Positions 52,892 through 64,000 of a DNA stretch of 64,000 bases are shown piece by piece (the first letter of the stretch is position 1; each line of letters opens with the position of its first letter). This stretch comes from Mycolicibacterium fallax (lineage in GTDB: Bacteria; Actinomycetota; Actinomycetes; Mycobacteriales; Mycobacteriaceae). The translations under genes and the position numbers were made by a program. The notes beneath the pieces were generated by a model. It saw nothing but the letters and a program-made list of their open reading frames with translations. It did no database searches and was not told the DNA's origin. The stretch spans positions 3,286,001 through 3,350,000 of the forward strand of contig NZ_AP022603.1 of NCBI RefSeq assembly GCF_010726955.1, read 5' to 3'.

Positions 52892-53826
52892 GCGCCGCCG
52901 CCCGGGTGCGCGCGGCGGTGGCCGGGTTCGCGGCGGGCGTCGACGGGCCGTGGTGCGTGGCGCTGTCCGGCGGCGCGGACTCGCTGGCGCTGACCGCCGC
53001 CGCGGCGGCGCTGCGCCCGACCGTCGCGCTGATCGTCGACCACCGGCTGCAGGACGGGTCGGACCGGGTCGCGGCGAGGGCCGCCGAGCAGGCGCTGGGG
53101 CTGGGCTGCCAGGCCGCGGAGATCCTGACGGTCACCGTCGGGGCGACCGGCGGCCCGGAGGCCGCCGCCCGCACCGCCCGCAACGCCGCGCTGCAGGACG
53201 GCAGGGGCGGCCGGCCGGTGCTGCTCGGGCACACCCTCGACGACCAGGCCGAGACGGTGCTGCTGGGGCTGGGCCGGGGCTCCGGGCCGCGGTCGATCGC
53301 CGGCATGCGGACCTGGGCCCCGCCCTGGGGCCGGCCGCTGCTGGGCCTGCGCCGCGCGGTCACCGCCGCCGCCTGCGCCGAGCTGGGGCTGACCCCGTGG
53401 GCCGACCCGCACAACACCGACCCGCGCTTCACCCGGGTCCGGCTGCGCACCGAGGTGCTGCCGCTGCTGGAGGAGGTGCTCGGCGGCGGGGTCGCCGAGG
53501 CGCTGGCCCGCACCGCGGCCGCCCTGCAGGAGGACGGCGACGTGCTCGACGACGCCGCCGCCGCGGCGCTGGCCGGCCTCGACGAGCCGATCGCCGCGGC
53601 GGCGCTGGCCGGCCTGCCGACGGCGGTGCGGCGACGGGTGCTGCGCGGCTGGCTGCTGGCCGGCGGCGCGGTCCGGCTGACCGACCTGCAACTGCGCGCG
53701 GTCGACGCGCTGGTCACCGACTGGCGCGGCCAGGGCGGGGTCGCCGTCGGCGGCGGCGCCCCCGGCGCGCGGTTGTTCGCCGAGCGCCGCGACGGGGTGC
53801 TGCGACTGCGTCAGGAGCCGATCTGA
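52888..53826 (+). CDS. tilS: tRNA(Ile)-lysidine synthetase
   Basis: The 312-aa protein has the PP-loop [12 protein letters not shown] (residues 26-37), the VDHRLQDGS motif and [13 protein letters not shown], all typical of TilS. It attaches lysine to C34 of the CAU tRNA-Ile, switching its identity to AUA decoding, and is essential. The C-terminal domain is short, as in other mycobacteria. It starts at GTG 52888 with a GTGA overlap with the protease gene. Confidence 0.94.
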   Translation: MSAAARVRAAVAGFAAGVDGPWCVALSGGADSLALTAAAAALRPTVALIVDHRLQDGSDRVAARAAEQALGLGCQAAEILTVTVGATGGPEAAARTARNAALQDGRGGRPVLLGHTLDDQAETVLLGLGRGSGPRSIAGMRTWAPPWGRPLLGLRRAVTAAACAELGLTPWADPHNTDPRFTRVRLRTEVLPLLEEVLGGGVAEALARTAAALQEDGDVLDDAAAAALAGLDEPIAAAALAGLPTAVRRRVLRGWLLAGGAVRLTDLQLRAVDALVTDWRGQGGVAVGGGAPGARLFAERRDGVLRLRQEPI

Positions 53827-53890
53827 GCGCCCGGGCGGGCCGGTGAACCCGGGGTGTTCGCGGCCGGGGCGCGCATGGCACGCTGTCCAG

Positions 53891-54463
53891 GTGTCCGCGC
53901 ACCCCGAGCTGTATCCCGGTGACATCAAGTCGGTCCTGCTGTCCGAGGAAGCCATCGCCACCCGGACCGCCGAGCTGGCCGAGCAGGTCGCCGCCGATCA
54001 CCGCGCCAACGGCGGCGATCAGGACCTGCTGCTGGTCACGGTGCTCAAGGGCGCGGTCATGTTCGTCACCGACCTGGCCCGCCGGCTGCCGGTGCCGACC
54101 CAGCTGGAGTTCATGGCGGTCAGCTCCTACGGGCTGTCCACCTCGTCGTCGGGGGTGGTGCGCATCCTCAAGGACCTCGACCGCGACATCAACGACCGCG
54201 ATGTGCTGATCGTCGAGGACATCGTCGACTCCGGGCTGACGCTGTCCTGGCTGCTGCGCAACCTGGCCACCCGGCATCCGCGGTCACTGCGGGTCTGCAC
54301 GCTGCTGCGCAAGCCCGAAGCCGTGCGCGCCGACGTGGACATCGCCTACATCGGCTTCGACATCCCCAACGAGTTCGTCGTCGGCTACGGGCTGGACTAC
54401 GCCGAGCGCTACCGCGACCTGCCCTACATCGGCACCCTGGAGCCGCACGTCTACACCAGCTGA
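53891..54463 (+). CDS. hpt: Hypoxanthine phosphoribosyltransferase
   Basis: The 190-aa protein has the PRPP-binding motif [16 protein letters not shown], the flexible-loop AVSSYG and the C-terminal [20 protein letters not shown] that recognises purine. It converts hypoxanthine and guanine to IMP and GMP. GTG 53891 begins the conserved N-terminus; an earlier ATG at 53843 gives an unrelated extension. tilS-hpt-ftsH order is widely conserved in bacteria. Confidence 0.95.
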   Translation: MSAHPELYPGDIKSVLLSEEAIATRTAELAEQVAADHRANGGDQDLLLVTVLKGAVMFVTDLARRLPVPTQLEFMAVSSYGLSTSSSGVVRILKDLDRDINDRDVLIVEDIVDSGLTLSWLLRNLATRHPRSLRVCTLLRKPEAVRADVDIAYIGFDIPNEFVVGYGLDYAERYRDLPYIGTLEPHVYTS

Positions 54464-54470
54464 GCTGGGG

Positions 54471-55202
54471 TCAGTTCAGTTCCCAGTCCACGTTGACGGT
54501 GAAGCCGACGGTCTGCTGGCCCGGCTCCAGCGGCACCGGGGAGGCCATCGCGGCGCGCGGGCCGACCGGGTTGGGCGGCAGCTCGACCTGATCGGCGGAC
54601 TCGGAGATGGTCAGGATCTTGCCGAGCTGCATCCCGGCCATCTCGGCGTACTGCTCGGCGCGGTCCCGGGCATCCTCGAACGCCTGGGTCCGGGCGTCGC
54701 GGACCAGCTGGGAATCGTCGCTGATGGTGAACTTCACCGAGTTGATCCGCAGCGCGTCGCCGCCGTTGAAGACCACGATGCCGAGGATTTTCGAGGCCGA
54801 GCCGACGTCGCGGATGGTCACGTTGATCGAGTTCGACGCCTGGTAGCCGGTGATCGCGGTGCCGTCCGGCCCGAACTGCGGCTGCAGCGTCACATTGGTG
54901 GTGGCGATGTCGGACTTGCTGACCCCGGCGCCGACCAGCGCGTCGATCACGGTGCGCTGCCGGTCGTTGGCCTGGTTCATCGCGGTGGTGGCGTCGGCGG
55001 CGGTGTAGTTGATCGCCGCCATGGTGTTCAGCGTGTCGGGGGTGCCCTGCACCTGGCCGGTGCCGGTGACGCTGACCGTGCGCGGGGTGCCGTTGGCGCT
55101 CGGCGGCGGGGCGTCGCAGCCGGCCAGGCCGACGGCCAGCGCGGTGATCGCCGAGGCGGTGCCGAGACGGACGAGGGTGCGGGATCTTCCGGCGCTGGGC
55201 AT
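54471..55202 (-). CDS. lpqG: SIMPL (DUF541) domain lipoprotein, LpqG-like
   Basis: The 243-aa protein has a signal peptide with lipobox GLAGC (Cys near residue 29) and a SIMPL/DUF541 domain (VSVTGTGQVQGTPDTL, TTNVTLQPQF, DARDRAEQYAEMAG). It corresponds to M. tuberculosis LpqG, encoded next to hpt. The function is unknown; the family is found in periplasmic proteins with proposed roles in oxidative stress and signalling. It ends 7 bp after hpt in convergent orientation. Confidence 0.9.
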   Translation of the reverse strand: MPSAGRSRTLVRLGTASAITALAVGLAGCDAPPPSANGTPRTVSVTGTGQVQGTPDTLNTMAAINYTAADATTAMNQANDRQRTVIDALVGAGVSKSDIATTNVTLQPQFGPDGTAITGYQASNSINVTIRDVGSASKILGIVVFNGGDALRINSVKFTISDDSQLVRDARTQAFEDARDRAEQYAEMAGMQLGKILTISESADQVELPPNPVGPRAAMASPVPLEPGQQTVGFTVNVDWELN

Positions 55203-55212
55203 GTCCTGCACC

Positions 55213-56094
55213 CTAACTGTTGCGCCAGTCGGCCAGGGCCGGGCTGCACAGGAATTCGATCAGCTCGGCGTTGACCTCGGCGGGGCACTGCTGGGTCAGC
55301 CAGTGCCCGGCGCCGTCGATGATTCGCTCCCGGTACCGCCCGACGGCGACCTGGCGCGCGCGGTCGGCCCGCAGGAACCCGGCCAGCGGGTCCGCGCCGC
55401 CGACGATGAACAGGGCCGGGGTGTCGAAGGTGGCGCCGGCCAACTCGGGGGTGCTCGCCCAGTTCCGGTCGAAATTGCGGTACCAGTTCAGCCCGCCGGT
55501 GTACCCGGTGCGGGTGAACTCCGCGACGTACCGGTCGAACGTCTCGTCGTCGAGCCAGTCCGGGCGCCCGCCGAACACCCCCGCGACGGTGCCGGCCGGG
55601 TCGGCGCCCAACTCGGCGTCGGCCACCCCGGGCCGCTGGAAGCGCAGGATGTAGAAGTCCGGGCCGAACTTCGCGAACGCCTCGGTGGGGGCGATCTTCG
55701 CCCGCGGCACCGGTGGCACGCTGATCCCGACGGTGCCGGCCACCCGGTCCGGGTGCAGCATGGTCAGGTTCCACACCACCGTCGCGCCCCAGTCGTGGCC
55801 GACGAAGACCGCCCGGTCGGCGTCGGTGAGCGCGTCGAGCAGCCCGATCAGGTCGCCGGTCAGGGCGTGGATGTCGTAGTCGGTGACCGCCTCCGGCCGC
55901 GACGATCCGCCGTAGCCCCGCTGGTCGGGGGCCAGCACGTGGAATCCGGCGGCGGCCAGCGCCGGGATCTGCTGCCGCCAGCCCAGGGCCAGGTCGGGGA
56001 AGCCGTGGGCCAGCACCACCACCGGGTCACCGACCCGGCCCGCCTCGGTGACCCGCAGGCTCACTCCGTTGACGGCGACATTTCTGACCGGCAT
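55213..56094 (-). CDS. ephA: Alpha/beta-hydrolase, epoxide hydrolase EphA-like
   Basis: The 293-aa protein has the oxyanion-hole HGFP, the nucleophile elbow GHDWGATV (Asp nucleophile, epoxide hydrolase type), a cap with Tyr residues in FTRTGYTGGLNWYRNF and the catalytic His in DGAGHWL. It opens epoxides to diols. It corresponds to EphA (Rv3617), but the cap is shorter than I recall for EphA. It is 10 bp upstream of lpqG on the same strand and divergent from ftsH. Confidence 0.88.
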   Translation of the reverse strand: MPVRNVAVNGVSLRVTEAGRVGDPVVVLAHGFPDLALGWRQQIPALAAAGFHVLAPDQRGYGGSSRPEAVTDYDIHALTGDLIGLLDALTDADRAVFVGHDWGATVVWNLTMLHPDRVAGTVGISVPPVPRAKIAPTEAFAKFGPDFYILRFQRPGVADAELGADPAGTVAGVFGGRPDWLDDETFDRYVAEFTRTGYTGGLNWYRNFDRNWASTPELAGATFDTPALFIVGGADPLAGFLRADRARQVAVGRYRERIIDGAGHWLTQQCPAEVNAELIEFLCSPALADWRNS

Positions 56095-56246
56095 CGGTCC
56101 AGCCAAGCACGTTGCGCCGGGCGGGTCGAGGGGCCGGATTCCGACGGGCGGGCCGCTCCCCGTCGGCGTCACGGTAACCTGTGAGGTGCCCCGGGAGCGC
56201 ACGTGGAAGGACCTGACCGGCCCGCACCTTCGGCCGAAAGCCAACG

Positions 56247-58637
<2,391 letters not shown>

Positions 58638-58654
58638 ATACCAACGGAGGCCCG

Positions 58655-59275
58655 ATGACGACGCAGGCTCACCCCGCGCCCCGGCAGGCCGGCGCCGAGG
58701 ACTACCCGGTGTTCGACCAGCCCCGCGCCGAGGCGGCGGTGCGCGAACTGCTGCTCGCGATCGGTGAGGATCCGGACCGGCAAGGGCTGCGGGACACCCC
58801 GGCCCGGGTCGCCCGATCCTTCCGGGAGATCTTCGCCGGCCTGTACAGCGACCCGGATGCGGTGCTGGACACCACCTTTGACGAGCAGCACGACGAGCTG
58901 GTGCTGGTCAAGCAGATCCCGATGTACTCGACCTGCGAACACCACCTGGTGTCCTTCCACGGCTTCGCCCATGTCGGCTACATTCCCGGCGTCGACGGCC
59001 GGGTGACCGGGCTGTCCAAGATCGCCCGGGTGGTCGACATGTACGCCAAGCGCCCGCAGGTGCAGGAACGGCTGACCGGTCAGATCGCCGACGCGGTGAT
59101 GCGCAAGCTCGACCCCCGCGGGGTCATTGTGGTGGTCGAGGCCGAACACCTGTGCATGGCGATGCGCGGGGTGCGCAAGCCCGGCGCGGTCACCACCACC
59201 TCGGCGGTGCGCGGACAGTTCAAGACCGACAAGGCATCTCGCGCCGAGGCGCTGGAACTGATTCTGCGTAAATGA
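58655..59275 (+). CDS. folE: GTP cyclohydrolase I
   Basis: The 206-aa protein has the zinc ligand motif [11 protein letters not shown] and the second Cys in [12 protein letters not shown], plus [11 protein letters not shown]. It makes dihydroneopterin triphosphate from GTP, the first step of folate synthesis. ATG 58655 has a good GGAGG; an in-frame GTG at 58634 is an alternative. It overlaps folP by ATGA, starting a tightly coupled fol operon. Confidence 0.96.
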   Translation: MTTQAHPAPRQAGAEDYPVFDQPRAEAAVRELLLAIGEDPDRQGLRDTPARVARSFREIFAGLYSDPDAVLDTTFDEQHDELVLVKQIPMYSTCEHHLVSFHGFAHVGYIPGVDGRVTGLSKIARVVDMYAKRPQVQERLTGQIADAVMRKLDPRGVIVVVEAEHLCMAMRGVRKPGAVTTTSAVRGQFKTDKASRAEALELILRK

Positions 59276-60111
59276 CCCCCGGTCTGGGCAGTGGCGTCCA
59301 GGTGCTGGGCGTCGTGAACGTCACCGATGATTCGTTTTCCGACGGTGGCCGCTTCCTCGATCCCGAACGCGCTGTGGCGCATGGCCTTTCGCTGCTGGCC
59401 GACGGGGCGTCGATCATTGATGTGGGCGGCGAGTCGACCCGGCCCGGCGCGGTGCGCATCGATGCGGAGGTCGAACTGGGCCGGGTGCTGCCGGTGATCC
59501 GGGCGCTGGCCGGCGCTGGCGCGACGGTCAGCATCGACACCATGCACGCCGACGTCGCCGCCGCCGCGCTCGCGGCCGGGGCCGGCCTGGTCAACGACGT
59601 CTCCGGCGGCCGCGCCGATCCGGGCATGGCGCCGCTGCTGGCCGAGGCGTGCGTGCCGTGGATCCTGATGCACTGGCGCTCGGTGTCCGCCGCGGCGCCG
59701 CACGCCGTCCCCGCATACGCCGACGTGGTCGCCGAGGTGCGCACCGAACTGCTGGCCGCGGCCGACGCGGCGGTGGCCGCCGGCTGCGCGCCGGAGAACC
59801 TGATCATCGACCCGGGCCTGGGCTTCGCCAAGGACGCCCAACACAATTGGGCGCTGCTGCACGCGCTGCCGGAGCTCGTCGCCACCGGGCTGCCGGTGCT
59901 GGTGGGGGCCTCCCGGAAACGTTTCCTCGGTGCGCTGCTGGCGGGCGCCGACGGCGCGCTGCGGCCGCCAGCCGGCCGGGAGGTCGCCACCGCGGTGATC
60001 TCCGCGCTGGCCGCCGAACACGGCGCCTGGGGCGTGCGGGTGCACGACGTCGCCGGCACCGTCGACGCGGTCCGGGTGGCCGGGGCCTGGAGTGCCGGAG
60101 GACCGCGGTGA
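59272..60111 (+). CDS. folP: Dihydropteroate synthase
   Basis: The 279-aa TIM-barrel protein has [14 protein letters not shown] at the start, [20 protein letters not shown] and the C-terminal GASRKRFLG. It joins p-aminobenzoate to dihydropterin pyrophosphate and is the sulfonamide target. It overlaps folE and folB by 4 bp on either side. Confidence 0.96.
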   Translation: MTPGLGSGVQVLGVVNVTDDSFSDGGRFLDPERAVAHGLSLLADGASIIDVGGESTRPGAVRIDAEVELGRVLPVIRALAGAGATVSIDTMHADVAAAALAAGAGLVNDVSGGRADPGMAPLLAEACVPWILMHWRSVSAAAPHAVPAYADVVAEVRTELLAAADAAVAAGCAPENLIIDPGLGFAKDAQHNWALLHALPELVATGLPVLVGASRKRFLGALLAGADGALRPPAGREVATAVISALAAEHGAWGVRVHDVAGTVDAVRVAGAWSAGGPR

Positions 60112-60467
60112 CCGACCGAATCGAACTGCGCGGCCTGACCGTCCGCGGCAACCACGGGGTCTTCGAGCACGAGCGGCGCGACGGCCAGGACTTCATCATC
60201 GACGTCACGCTGTGGATGGACCAGCGCCGCGCCGCGGCCAGCGACGAGCTGGCCGACACCTACGACTACGGGGTGCTGGCCCAGCGCGCCGCGGAAATCG
60301 TTGCCGGGCAACCCCGCAACCTGATCGAGACGGTGGCCGCGGAGATCGCCGAGGACGTGCTGGCCGACGCCCGGGTGCAGGCCGTCGAGGTCACCGTGCA
60401 CAAGCCGTCCGCGCCGATCCCGCTGAACTTCGCCGACGTGGCCGTGGTGGCACGGCGATCCCGGTGA
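60108..60467 (+). CDS. folB: Dihydroneopterin aldolase
   Basis: The 119-aa protein has the FolB fold with [21 protein letters not shown], catalytic Glu and Tyr candidates, [10 protein letters not shown] and [10 protein letters not shown] near the C-terminus with the catalytic Lys. It cleaves dihydroneopterin to hydroxymethyl-dihydropterin. GTG 60108 overlaps folP. Confidence 0.95.
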   Translation: MTDRIELRGLTVRGNHGVFEHERRDGQDFIIDVTLWMDQRRAAASDELADTYDYGVLAQRAAEIVAGQPRNLIETVAAEIAEDVLADARVQAVEVTVHKPSAPIPLNFADVAVVARRSR

Positions 60468-60979
60468 GTACAGCGGTGCTGTCGATCGGCAGCAACCTCG
60501 GGGACCGGCTGGCGCTGCTGCAGTCGGTGCTCGACGAGCTGGCCAGCCGGGTGCGCGCGGTGTCCGGGGTGTACGAGACCGACCCCTGGGGGCCGGTGCC
60601 CCAGCAGGCCTTCCTCAACGCCGTCGTCATCGCCGAGGCCGAGCTGGACCCGATCGGCTGGCTGGAGCTCGGTCAGGCCATCGAACAGGCCGCCGGCCGG
60701 GTCCGTGAACTGCACTGGGGCCCACGCACCCTCGACGTCGACGTGATCACCGTCGGCGATCCGGCGCCGGTGCGCCGGGACACCGAGCGGCTGACCCTGC
60801 CGCACCGCTACGCCCGGGAGCGGGCCTTCGTGTTGGTGCCGTGGCTGGACGCCGACCCGGCCGCCGAACTCGAGGTGGACGGGGTGCTGCGCCCGGTCGC
60901 GGAGCTGCTGGCCGCACTCGGCCCCGACGAGCGGGCCGCGGTGCGGGCCACCGACTGGGAGTTACGCCGTTGCGGATGA
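60464..60979 (+). CDS. folK: Hydroxymethyl-dihydropterin pyrophosphokinase
   Basis: The 171-aa protein has [12 protein letters not shown] at the start, [22 protein letters not shown] and [12 protein letters not shown] with the Mg2+-binding Asp pair, and [15 protein letters not shown]. It phosphorylates hydroxymethyl-dihydropterin for FolP. GTG 60464 overlaps folB by GTGA. Confidence 0.95.
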   Translation: MSTAVLSIGSNLGDRLALLQSVLDELASRVRAVSGVYETDPWGPVPQQAFLNAVVIAEAELDPIGWLELGQAIEQAAGRVRELHWGPRTLDVDVITVGDPAPVRRDTERLTLPHRYARERAFVLVPWLDADPAAELEVDGVLRPVAELLAALGPDERAAVRATDWELRRCG

Positions 60980-61452
60980 CCCGGATTCGTGAGCTGCTGG
61001 TCGTCGCGGCGCTGGCCGCGGTGGCCGGATTCCTGGCGGTGCTGCAGATGTACCGGTGGTTTCCGCCGATCACCTTCCGCAGCGGCATCTCGCTGCTGGT
61101 GCTGGCGATCGGGGAGGCCGGCTGGGGCTGGTACGTGCGGCGCAAGATCGCCGACGGCGAGATCGGCGTCGGCGGCGGCCGGCTGCACCCGCTGGCGGTG
61201 GCCCGCAGCCTGATGATCGCCCAGGCCTCGGCGTGGGTGGGCGCGCTGGTGTTCGGCGGCTGGGCCGGCATCTCGGTGTACCTGCTGGAGCACCGCGGCA
61301 CGCTGGCGGTGGCCGCCGCGGACACCCCCGGCGCGCTGGCTGCGGCGCTGTGCGCGCTGGCGCTCGCCGCGGCCGGGATCTGGCTGCAGCACTGCTGCAA
61401 ATCCCCGGGCGAGAGCACCGAGGACCCGGACGCCGACGCCCTGGAGGACTGA
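60976..61452 (+). CDS. DUF3180 membrane protein (Rv3605c-like)
   Basis: The 158-aa protein has about four transmembrane segments and the DUF3180 phrases FPPITFRSGISLLVLA and LHPLAVARSLMIAQASAWVGAL. Its start overlaps folK by ATGA. The gene always follows folK in mycobacteria, but no function is known to me. Confidence 0.9.
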   Translation: MTRIRELLVVAALAAVAGFLAVLQMYRWFPPITFRSGISLLVLAIGEAGWGWYVRRKIADGEIGVGGGRLHPLAVARSLMIAQASAWVGALVFGGWAGISVYLLEHRGTLAVAAADTPGALAAALCALALAAAGIWLQHCCKSPGESTEDPDADALED

Positions 61453-61538
61453 GGCCGCCCGGGGTCGACGGGCGCCGGGTGCGGAAACGCCGAGGCACGT
61501 CACCCGGTTTGACCAGTGCCCGCGGGTACAGTCAGCCC

Positions 61539-62789
61539 ATGACCGATCTGTCCCGCGGCGCCCGCAACCGGCGCGGCGGCCGCAGGCCGGGGTGGCTGCT
61601 GCTCACCGTCTTGTTGGTGCTGACCATCGTGGCCGGCTCGGCCCTGGTGTTCAGCAGCAGCGTCGAGCTGCTCAAGCTTGCCGTCGTGCTCGCGCTGTGG
61701 GCCGCGGTGGTGGGCGCCTTCGTGTCGGTCATCTACCGCCGCCAAAGCGAGGCCGACGCCGCCAAGGTCCGCGACCTGAAACTGGTTTACGACCTTCAGC
61801 TGGACCGCGAGATCTCCGCGCGCCGCGAGTACGAGCTGTCGGTGGAGAGCCACCTGCGCCGCGAACTCAGCCACGAACTGCGCTCGGCGGCCGCCGACGA
61901 AGTCGCCGCGCTGCGCGCCGAATTGGCCGCGCTGCGCACCAATCTGGAGATTCTGTTCGACACCGACCTCGGGCACCGCCCGGCCCTGGAGCACGAACAA
62001 CTCGCCGCCATCGAAAACGAACGCGGCTATCACGAGCCCGATCCGACCTTCGGGCCGCCGGACCGGGTCGCCAGCAGCCGGATCACCGCCACCCGCGAGG
62101 AGTACCGGCCCGGCCGCGATGAGGACGACGTGGTCCGCACCGCCGAGACCCCGATCATCGACGTGCCCGAGGAACCGCTGGAGCCGGTCGGACGGTCCGA
62201 GGGCCGCCGCGGTTCGCACCGCCGGGCCGGGCACGAGTCCTGGGCCATGCCGCCGGCCCCGCCGCCCGCACCGCCGGTCGTGCCCACCCCACCGCCCGCC
62301 CCGCCGGTGCCCCCGCCGCCCGCGCACTATCGGCCGTCCCCACCGCCGCAGCCCCAGCAGCCGTACCAGCGCCCGCCGGAACCGCACGTCCCGGCGCACG
62401 CCTCGGCCGACGCCCCGGTGCTGCGCCCGGCCCCGGCCCCGCCCGCCCCGCCGCCGGCCCCCGAGCCGCCCGCGCACGCCGCGGGCCCGGCGATGACCCC
62501 GCCGCCCGCCCCGGTCCCGCCGCCGGATCACGAACCCGCCGAGTCGGCCCCCCGCGGCAGGCACGCCGGCGGGCAGCAGCGCCCCGGCCGGCACGCCGGG
62601 GGTGCGTCCCCGGCACCGTTCGCCGGGCAACCCGAACCCGCGCCCCAGCCCCAGCCCGAGCCCGAGCCCGAACCCGCCGGCCGGCACCGCGGACCGGAGT
62701 CCGGCACGCCGGAGACCGCCGCCGAGTTGCTCGCCCGGCTCAACAAGACCCCCGGCGGCGGCGGCAGGCGCAGGCGCCGCGAGGACTGA
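61539..62789 (+). CDS. Membrane protein with Pro-rich C-terminus (Rv3604c-like)
   Basis: The 416-aa protein has two transmembrane segments (about 18-38 and 44-66), a coiled-coil region of about 80 residues (SEADAAKVRDLKLVYDLQ through LRAELAALRTNLEILF) and a long Pro-rich, low-complexity tail (about 230-390). It corresponds to Rv3604c, which I associate with the DUF6779 domain. The tail may bind cell-envelope or cytoskeletal partners; the function is unknown. Confidence 0.85.
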   Translation: MTDLSRGARNRRGGRRPGWLLLTVLLVLTIVAGSALVFSSSVELLKLAVVLALWAAVVGAFVSVIYRRQSEADAAKVRDLKLVYDLQLDREISARREYELSVESHLRRELSHELRSAAADEVAALRAELAALRTNLEILFDTDLGHRPALEHEQLAAIENERGYHEPDPTFGPPDRVASSRITATREEYRPGRDEDDVVRTAETPIIDVPEEPLEPVGRSEGRRGSHRRAGHESWAMPPAPPPAPPVVPTPPPAPPVPPPPAHYRPSPPPQPQQPYQRPPEPHVPAHASADAPVLRPAPAPPAPPPAPEPPAHAAGPAMTPPPAPVPPPDHEPAESAPRGRHAGGQQRPGRHAGGASPAPFAGQPEPAPQPQPEPEPEPAGRHRGPESGTPETAAELLARLNKTPGGGGRRRRRED

Positions 62790-62918
62790 TCCGGTCGCCA
62801 GTGAGGTGCGGCACATCGCTGGGGAGCTGACCGGCGTGCGCGCTAATATCGCCGTGACCGTCCGGTACCCGCCACGCGGGACTGGAACGAACGACGAAAT
62901 CTCTGTGAGGGTGCTGCG

Positions 62919-63830
62919 ATGGAGCAGCTCGATGGGTTGCGCCCGGCCCGGCTCAAGGTCGGCGTCATCTCCGCCGGCCGGGTCGGCACCGCGATCGGCG
63001 TCGCGCTGGAACGCGCCGACCACGTCGTCGTCGCGACCAGCGCCATTTCCCCGGCGTCGCGCCGGCGCGCCCAGCGGCGGCTGCCCGACACCGAGATCCG
63101 GCCCGTCGACGAGGTCGCCGCGGCCGCCGAACTGCTGATCCTGGCCGTCCCGGACGCCGAACTGCCCGGCCTGGTGCACGGGCTGGCGGCGACCGCGGCG
63201 GTGCGCCCCGGCAGCATCGTGGTGCACACCTCCGGCGCCAACGGCACCGCGATCCTGGCGCCGCTGACCGAGCTCGGCGCGCTGCCGCTGGCGATCCACC
63301 CGGCGATGACCTTCACCGGCGCCGACGAGGACATCGACCGGCTGTCCGGGGCCTGTTTCGGCATCACCGCCGCCGACGAGATCGGCTACGCCATCGCCGG
63401 CTCGCTGGTGCTGGAGATCGGCGGCGAACCGTTCCGGGTCCGGGAGGACGCCCGCACGCTCTACCACGCCGCGCTGGCGCACTCCAGCAACCACCTGGTC
63501 ACCGTGCTCGCCGACGCGATCGACGGGCTGCGCGCCGCGCTGACCGGCCAGGAACTGCTCGGCCAGGAGCTCGTCGGGGATGCCCCCGGCGGGCTGGCCG
63601 AACGCGTCATCGCCCCGCTGGCCCGCGCCGCGCTGGAGAACACCCTGGCCCGCGGGCAGGCCGCACTGACCGGCCCGGTGGCTCGCGGGGACGCCGCGGC
63701 CGTCGCCGGTCACCTGGCCGCCCTGACCGAGGCCGACCCGAACCTGGCGGCCGGTTACCGCGCCGCCGCGCTGCGCACCGCCCAGCGCGCCCACGCCCCA
63801 CAGGAGGTTTTCGAGGTGCTCACCCGATGA
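62919..63830 (+). CDS. Rossmann-like and DUF2520 domain protein (Rv3603c-like)
   Basis: The 303-aa protein has an N-terminal Rossmann NAD(P) fold ([21 protein letters not shown]) and a C-terminal helical DUF2520 domain ([20 protein letters not shown]). This resembles ketopantoate/hydroxyacid-type dehydrogenases, and it is translationally coupled (ATGA) to panC. I recall that a protein of this class, PanG, acts as a ketopantoate reductase in other bacteria, so a pantothenate role is plausible but unproven here. Confidence 0.87.
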   Translation: MEQLDGLRPARLKVGVISAGRVGTAIGVALERADHVVVATSAISPASRRRAQRRLPDTEIRPVDEVAAAAELLILAVPDAELPGLVHGLAATAAVRPGSIVVHTSGANGTAILAPLTELGALPLAIHPAMTFTGADEDIDRLSGACFGITAADEIGYAIAGSLVLEIGGEPFRVREDARTLYHAALAHSSNHLVTVLADAIDGLRAALTGQELLGQELVGDAPGGLAERVIAPLARAALENTLARGQAALTGPVARGDAAAVAGHLAALTEADPNLAAGYRAAALRTAQRAHAPQEVFEVLTR

Positions 63831-64000
63831 CGCCGCAGCCGAGGTTTGTTGCCGGCGAACTCAACGTCTACCGCGATCCCGCGCAGATGACCGCGGTCAG
63901 CCGGGTGCTGCGGCGCACCGGCCGGCGGCTGATGCTGGTGCCGACCATGGGCGCCCTGCACGAGGGGCACCTGAGCCTGGTCCGCGCCGCCAAGCGGGTG
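63827..64000 (+). CDS. panC: Pantothenate synthetase (partial at window end)
   Basis: The first 58 residues are visible and contain the ATP-binding signature [15 protein letters not shown]. PanC joins pantoate and beta-alanine to form pantothenate. It overlaps the preceding gene by ATGA. The rest lies beyond the window. Confidence 0.93.
   Translation, partial: MTPQPRFVAGELNVYRDPAQMTAVSRVLRRTGRRLMLVPTMGALHEGHLSLVRAAKRV

Overview
The window is GC-rich actinobacterial DNA from a non-tuberculous member of the Mycobacteriaceae. The right half keeps the gene order of the M. tuberculosis Rv3635 to Rv3602c block (inverted relative to that genome): Rv3635-like membrane protein, galE1, PpgS and its partner, Rv3630-like flippase, ppa, dacB, a zinc protease, tilS, hpt, lpqG, ephA, ftsH, folE-folP-folB-folK, DUF3180, a Pro-rich membrane protein, a DUF2520 protein and the start of panC. 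Several proteins match their M. tuberculosis counterparts in length and active-site position (for example FabH C122/H258/N289 and a 162-aa pyrophosphatase).

Region 1 (1-19.4 kb) is accessory: a partial regulator-like gene and a HAD hydrolase, followed by a large arsenic-resistance cluster. It contains two orphan PstS-type lipoproteins on either side of a CoA-disulfide-reductase-like flavoprotein, a fused ArsR-ArsC repressor/reductase, an LpdC paralogue, a MerR/SulP pair, and then a long translationally coupled arsR-acr3-arsC-arsC-arsC-like-arsD-trxB-trxA-arsA-arsP run, with a mini-thioredoxin, a TSUP permease and an ArsO-like monooxygenase. Together these would sense arsenic, reduce arsenate with thiol support, chaperone arsenite to ArsA and export inorganic and possibly methylated arsenicals.

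Region 2 (19.4-21.5 kb) looks like an integration scar: a 290-bp inverted-repeat element, the 3' half of a tRNA-Thr(CGT), and a Fic gene bracketed by two copies of a sequence from the tRNA 3' end.

Region 3 (21.5-32.9 kb) holds a DUF3303 protein, fabH, a K+ channel pair, and three secreted proteins sharing a lysine-rich C-terminal tail; two also have PE-PPE-like domains. Strong hairpin terminators follow each of the three.

Region 4 (32.9-49.8 kb) is cell-envelope related: the Rv3635-like protein, two epimerases, PpgS with a DUF2304 partner, a flippase, and an operon of a Pls/PosA-type NRPS-like synthetase with an M1 metallopeptidase. A mosaic gene pair has a sharp GC drop across the gene boundary, and a TerC gene carries a probable manganese riboswitch. 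Between galE1 and a DUF559 gene lie a 42-nt tandem repeat and two perfect AT-rich palindromes.

Region 5 (49.8-64 kb) is the conserved housekeeping block, with many 4-bp ATGA/GTGA overlaps showing tight operon structure, and ends inside panC.
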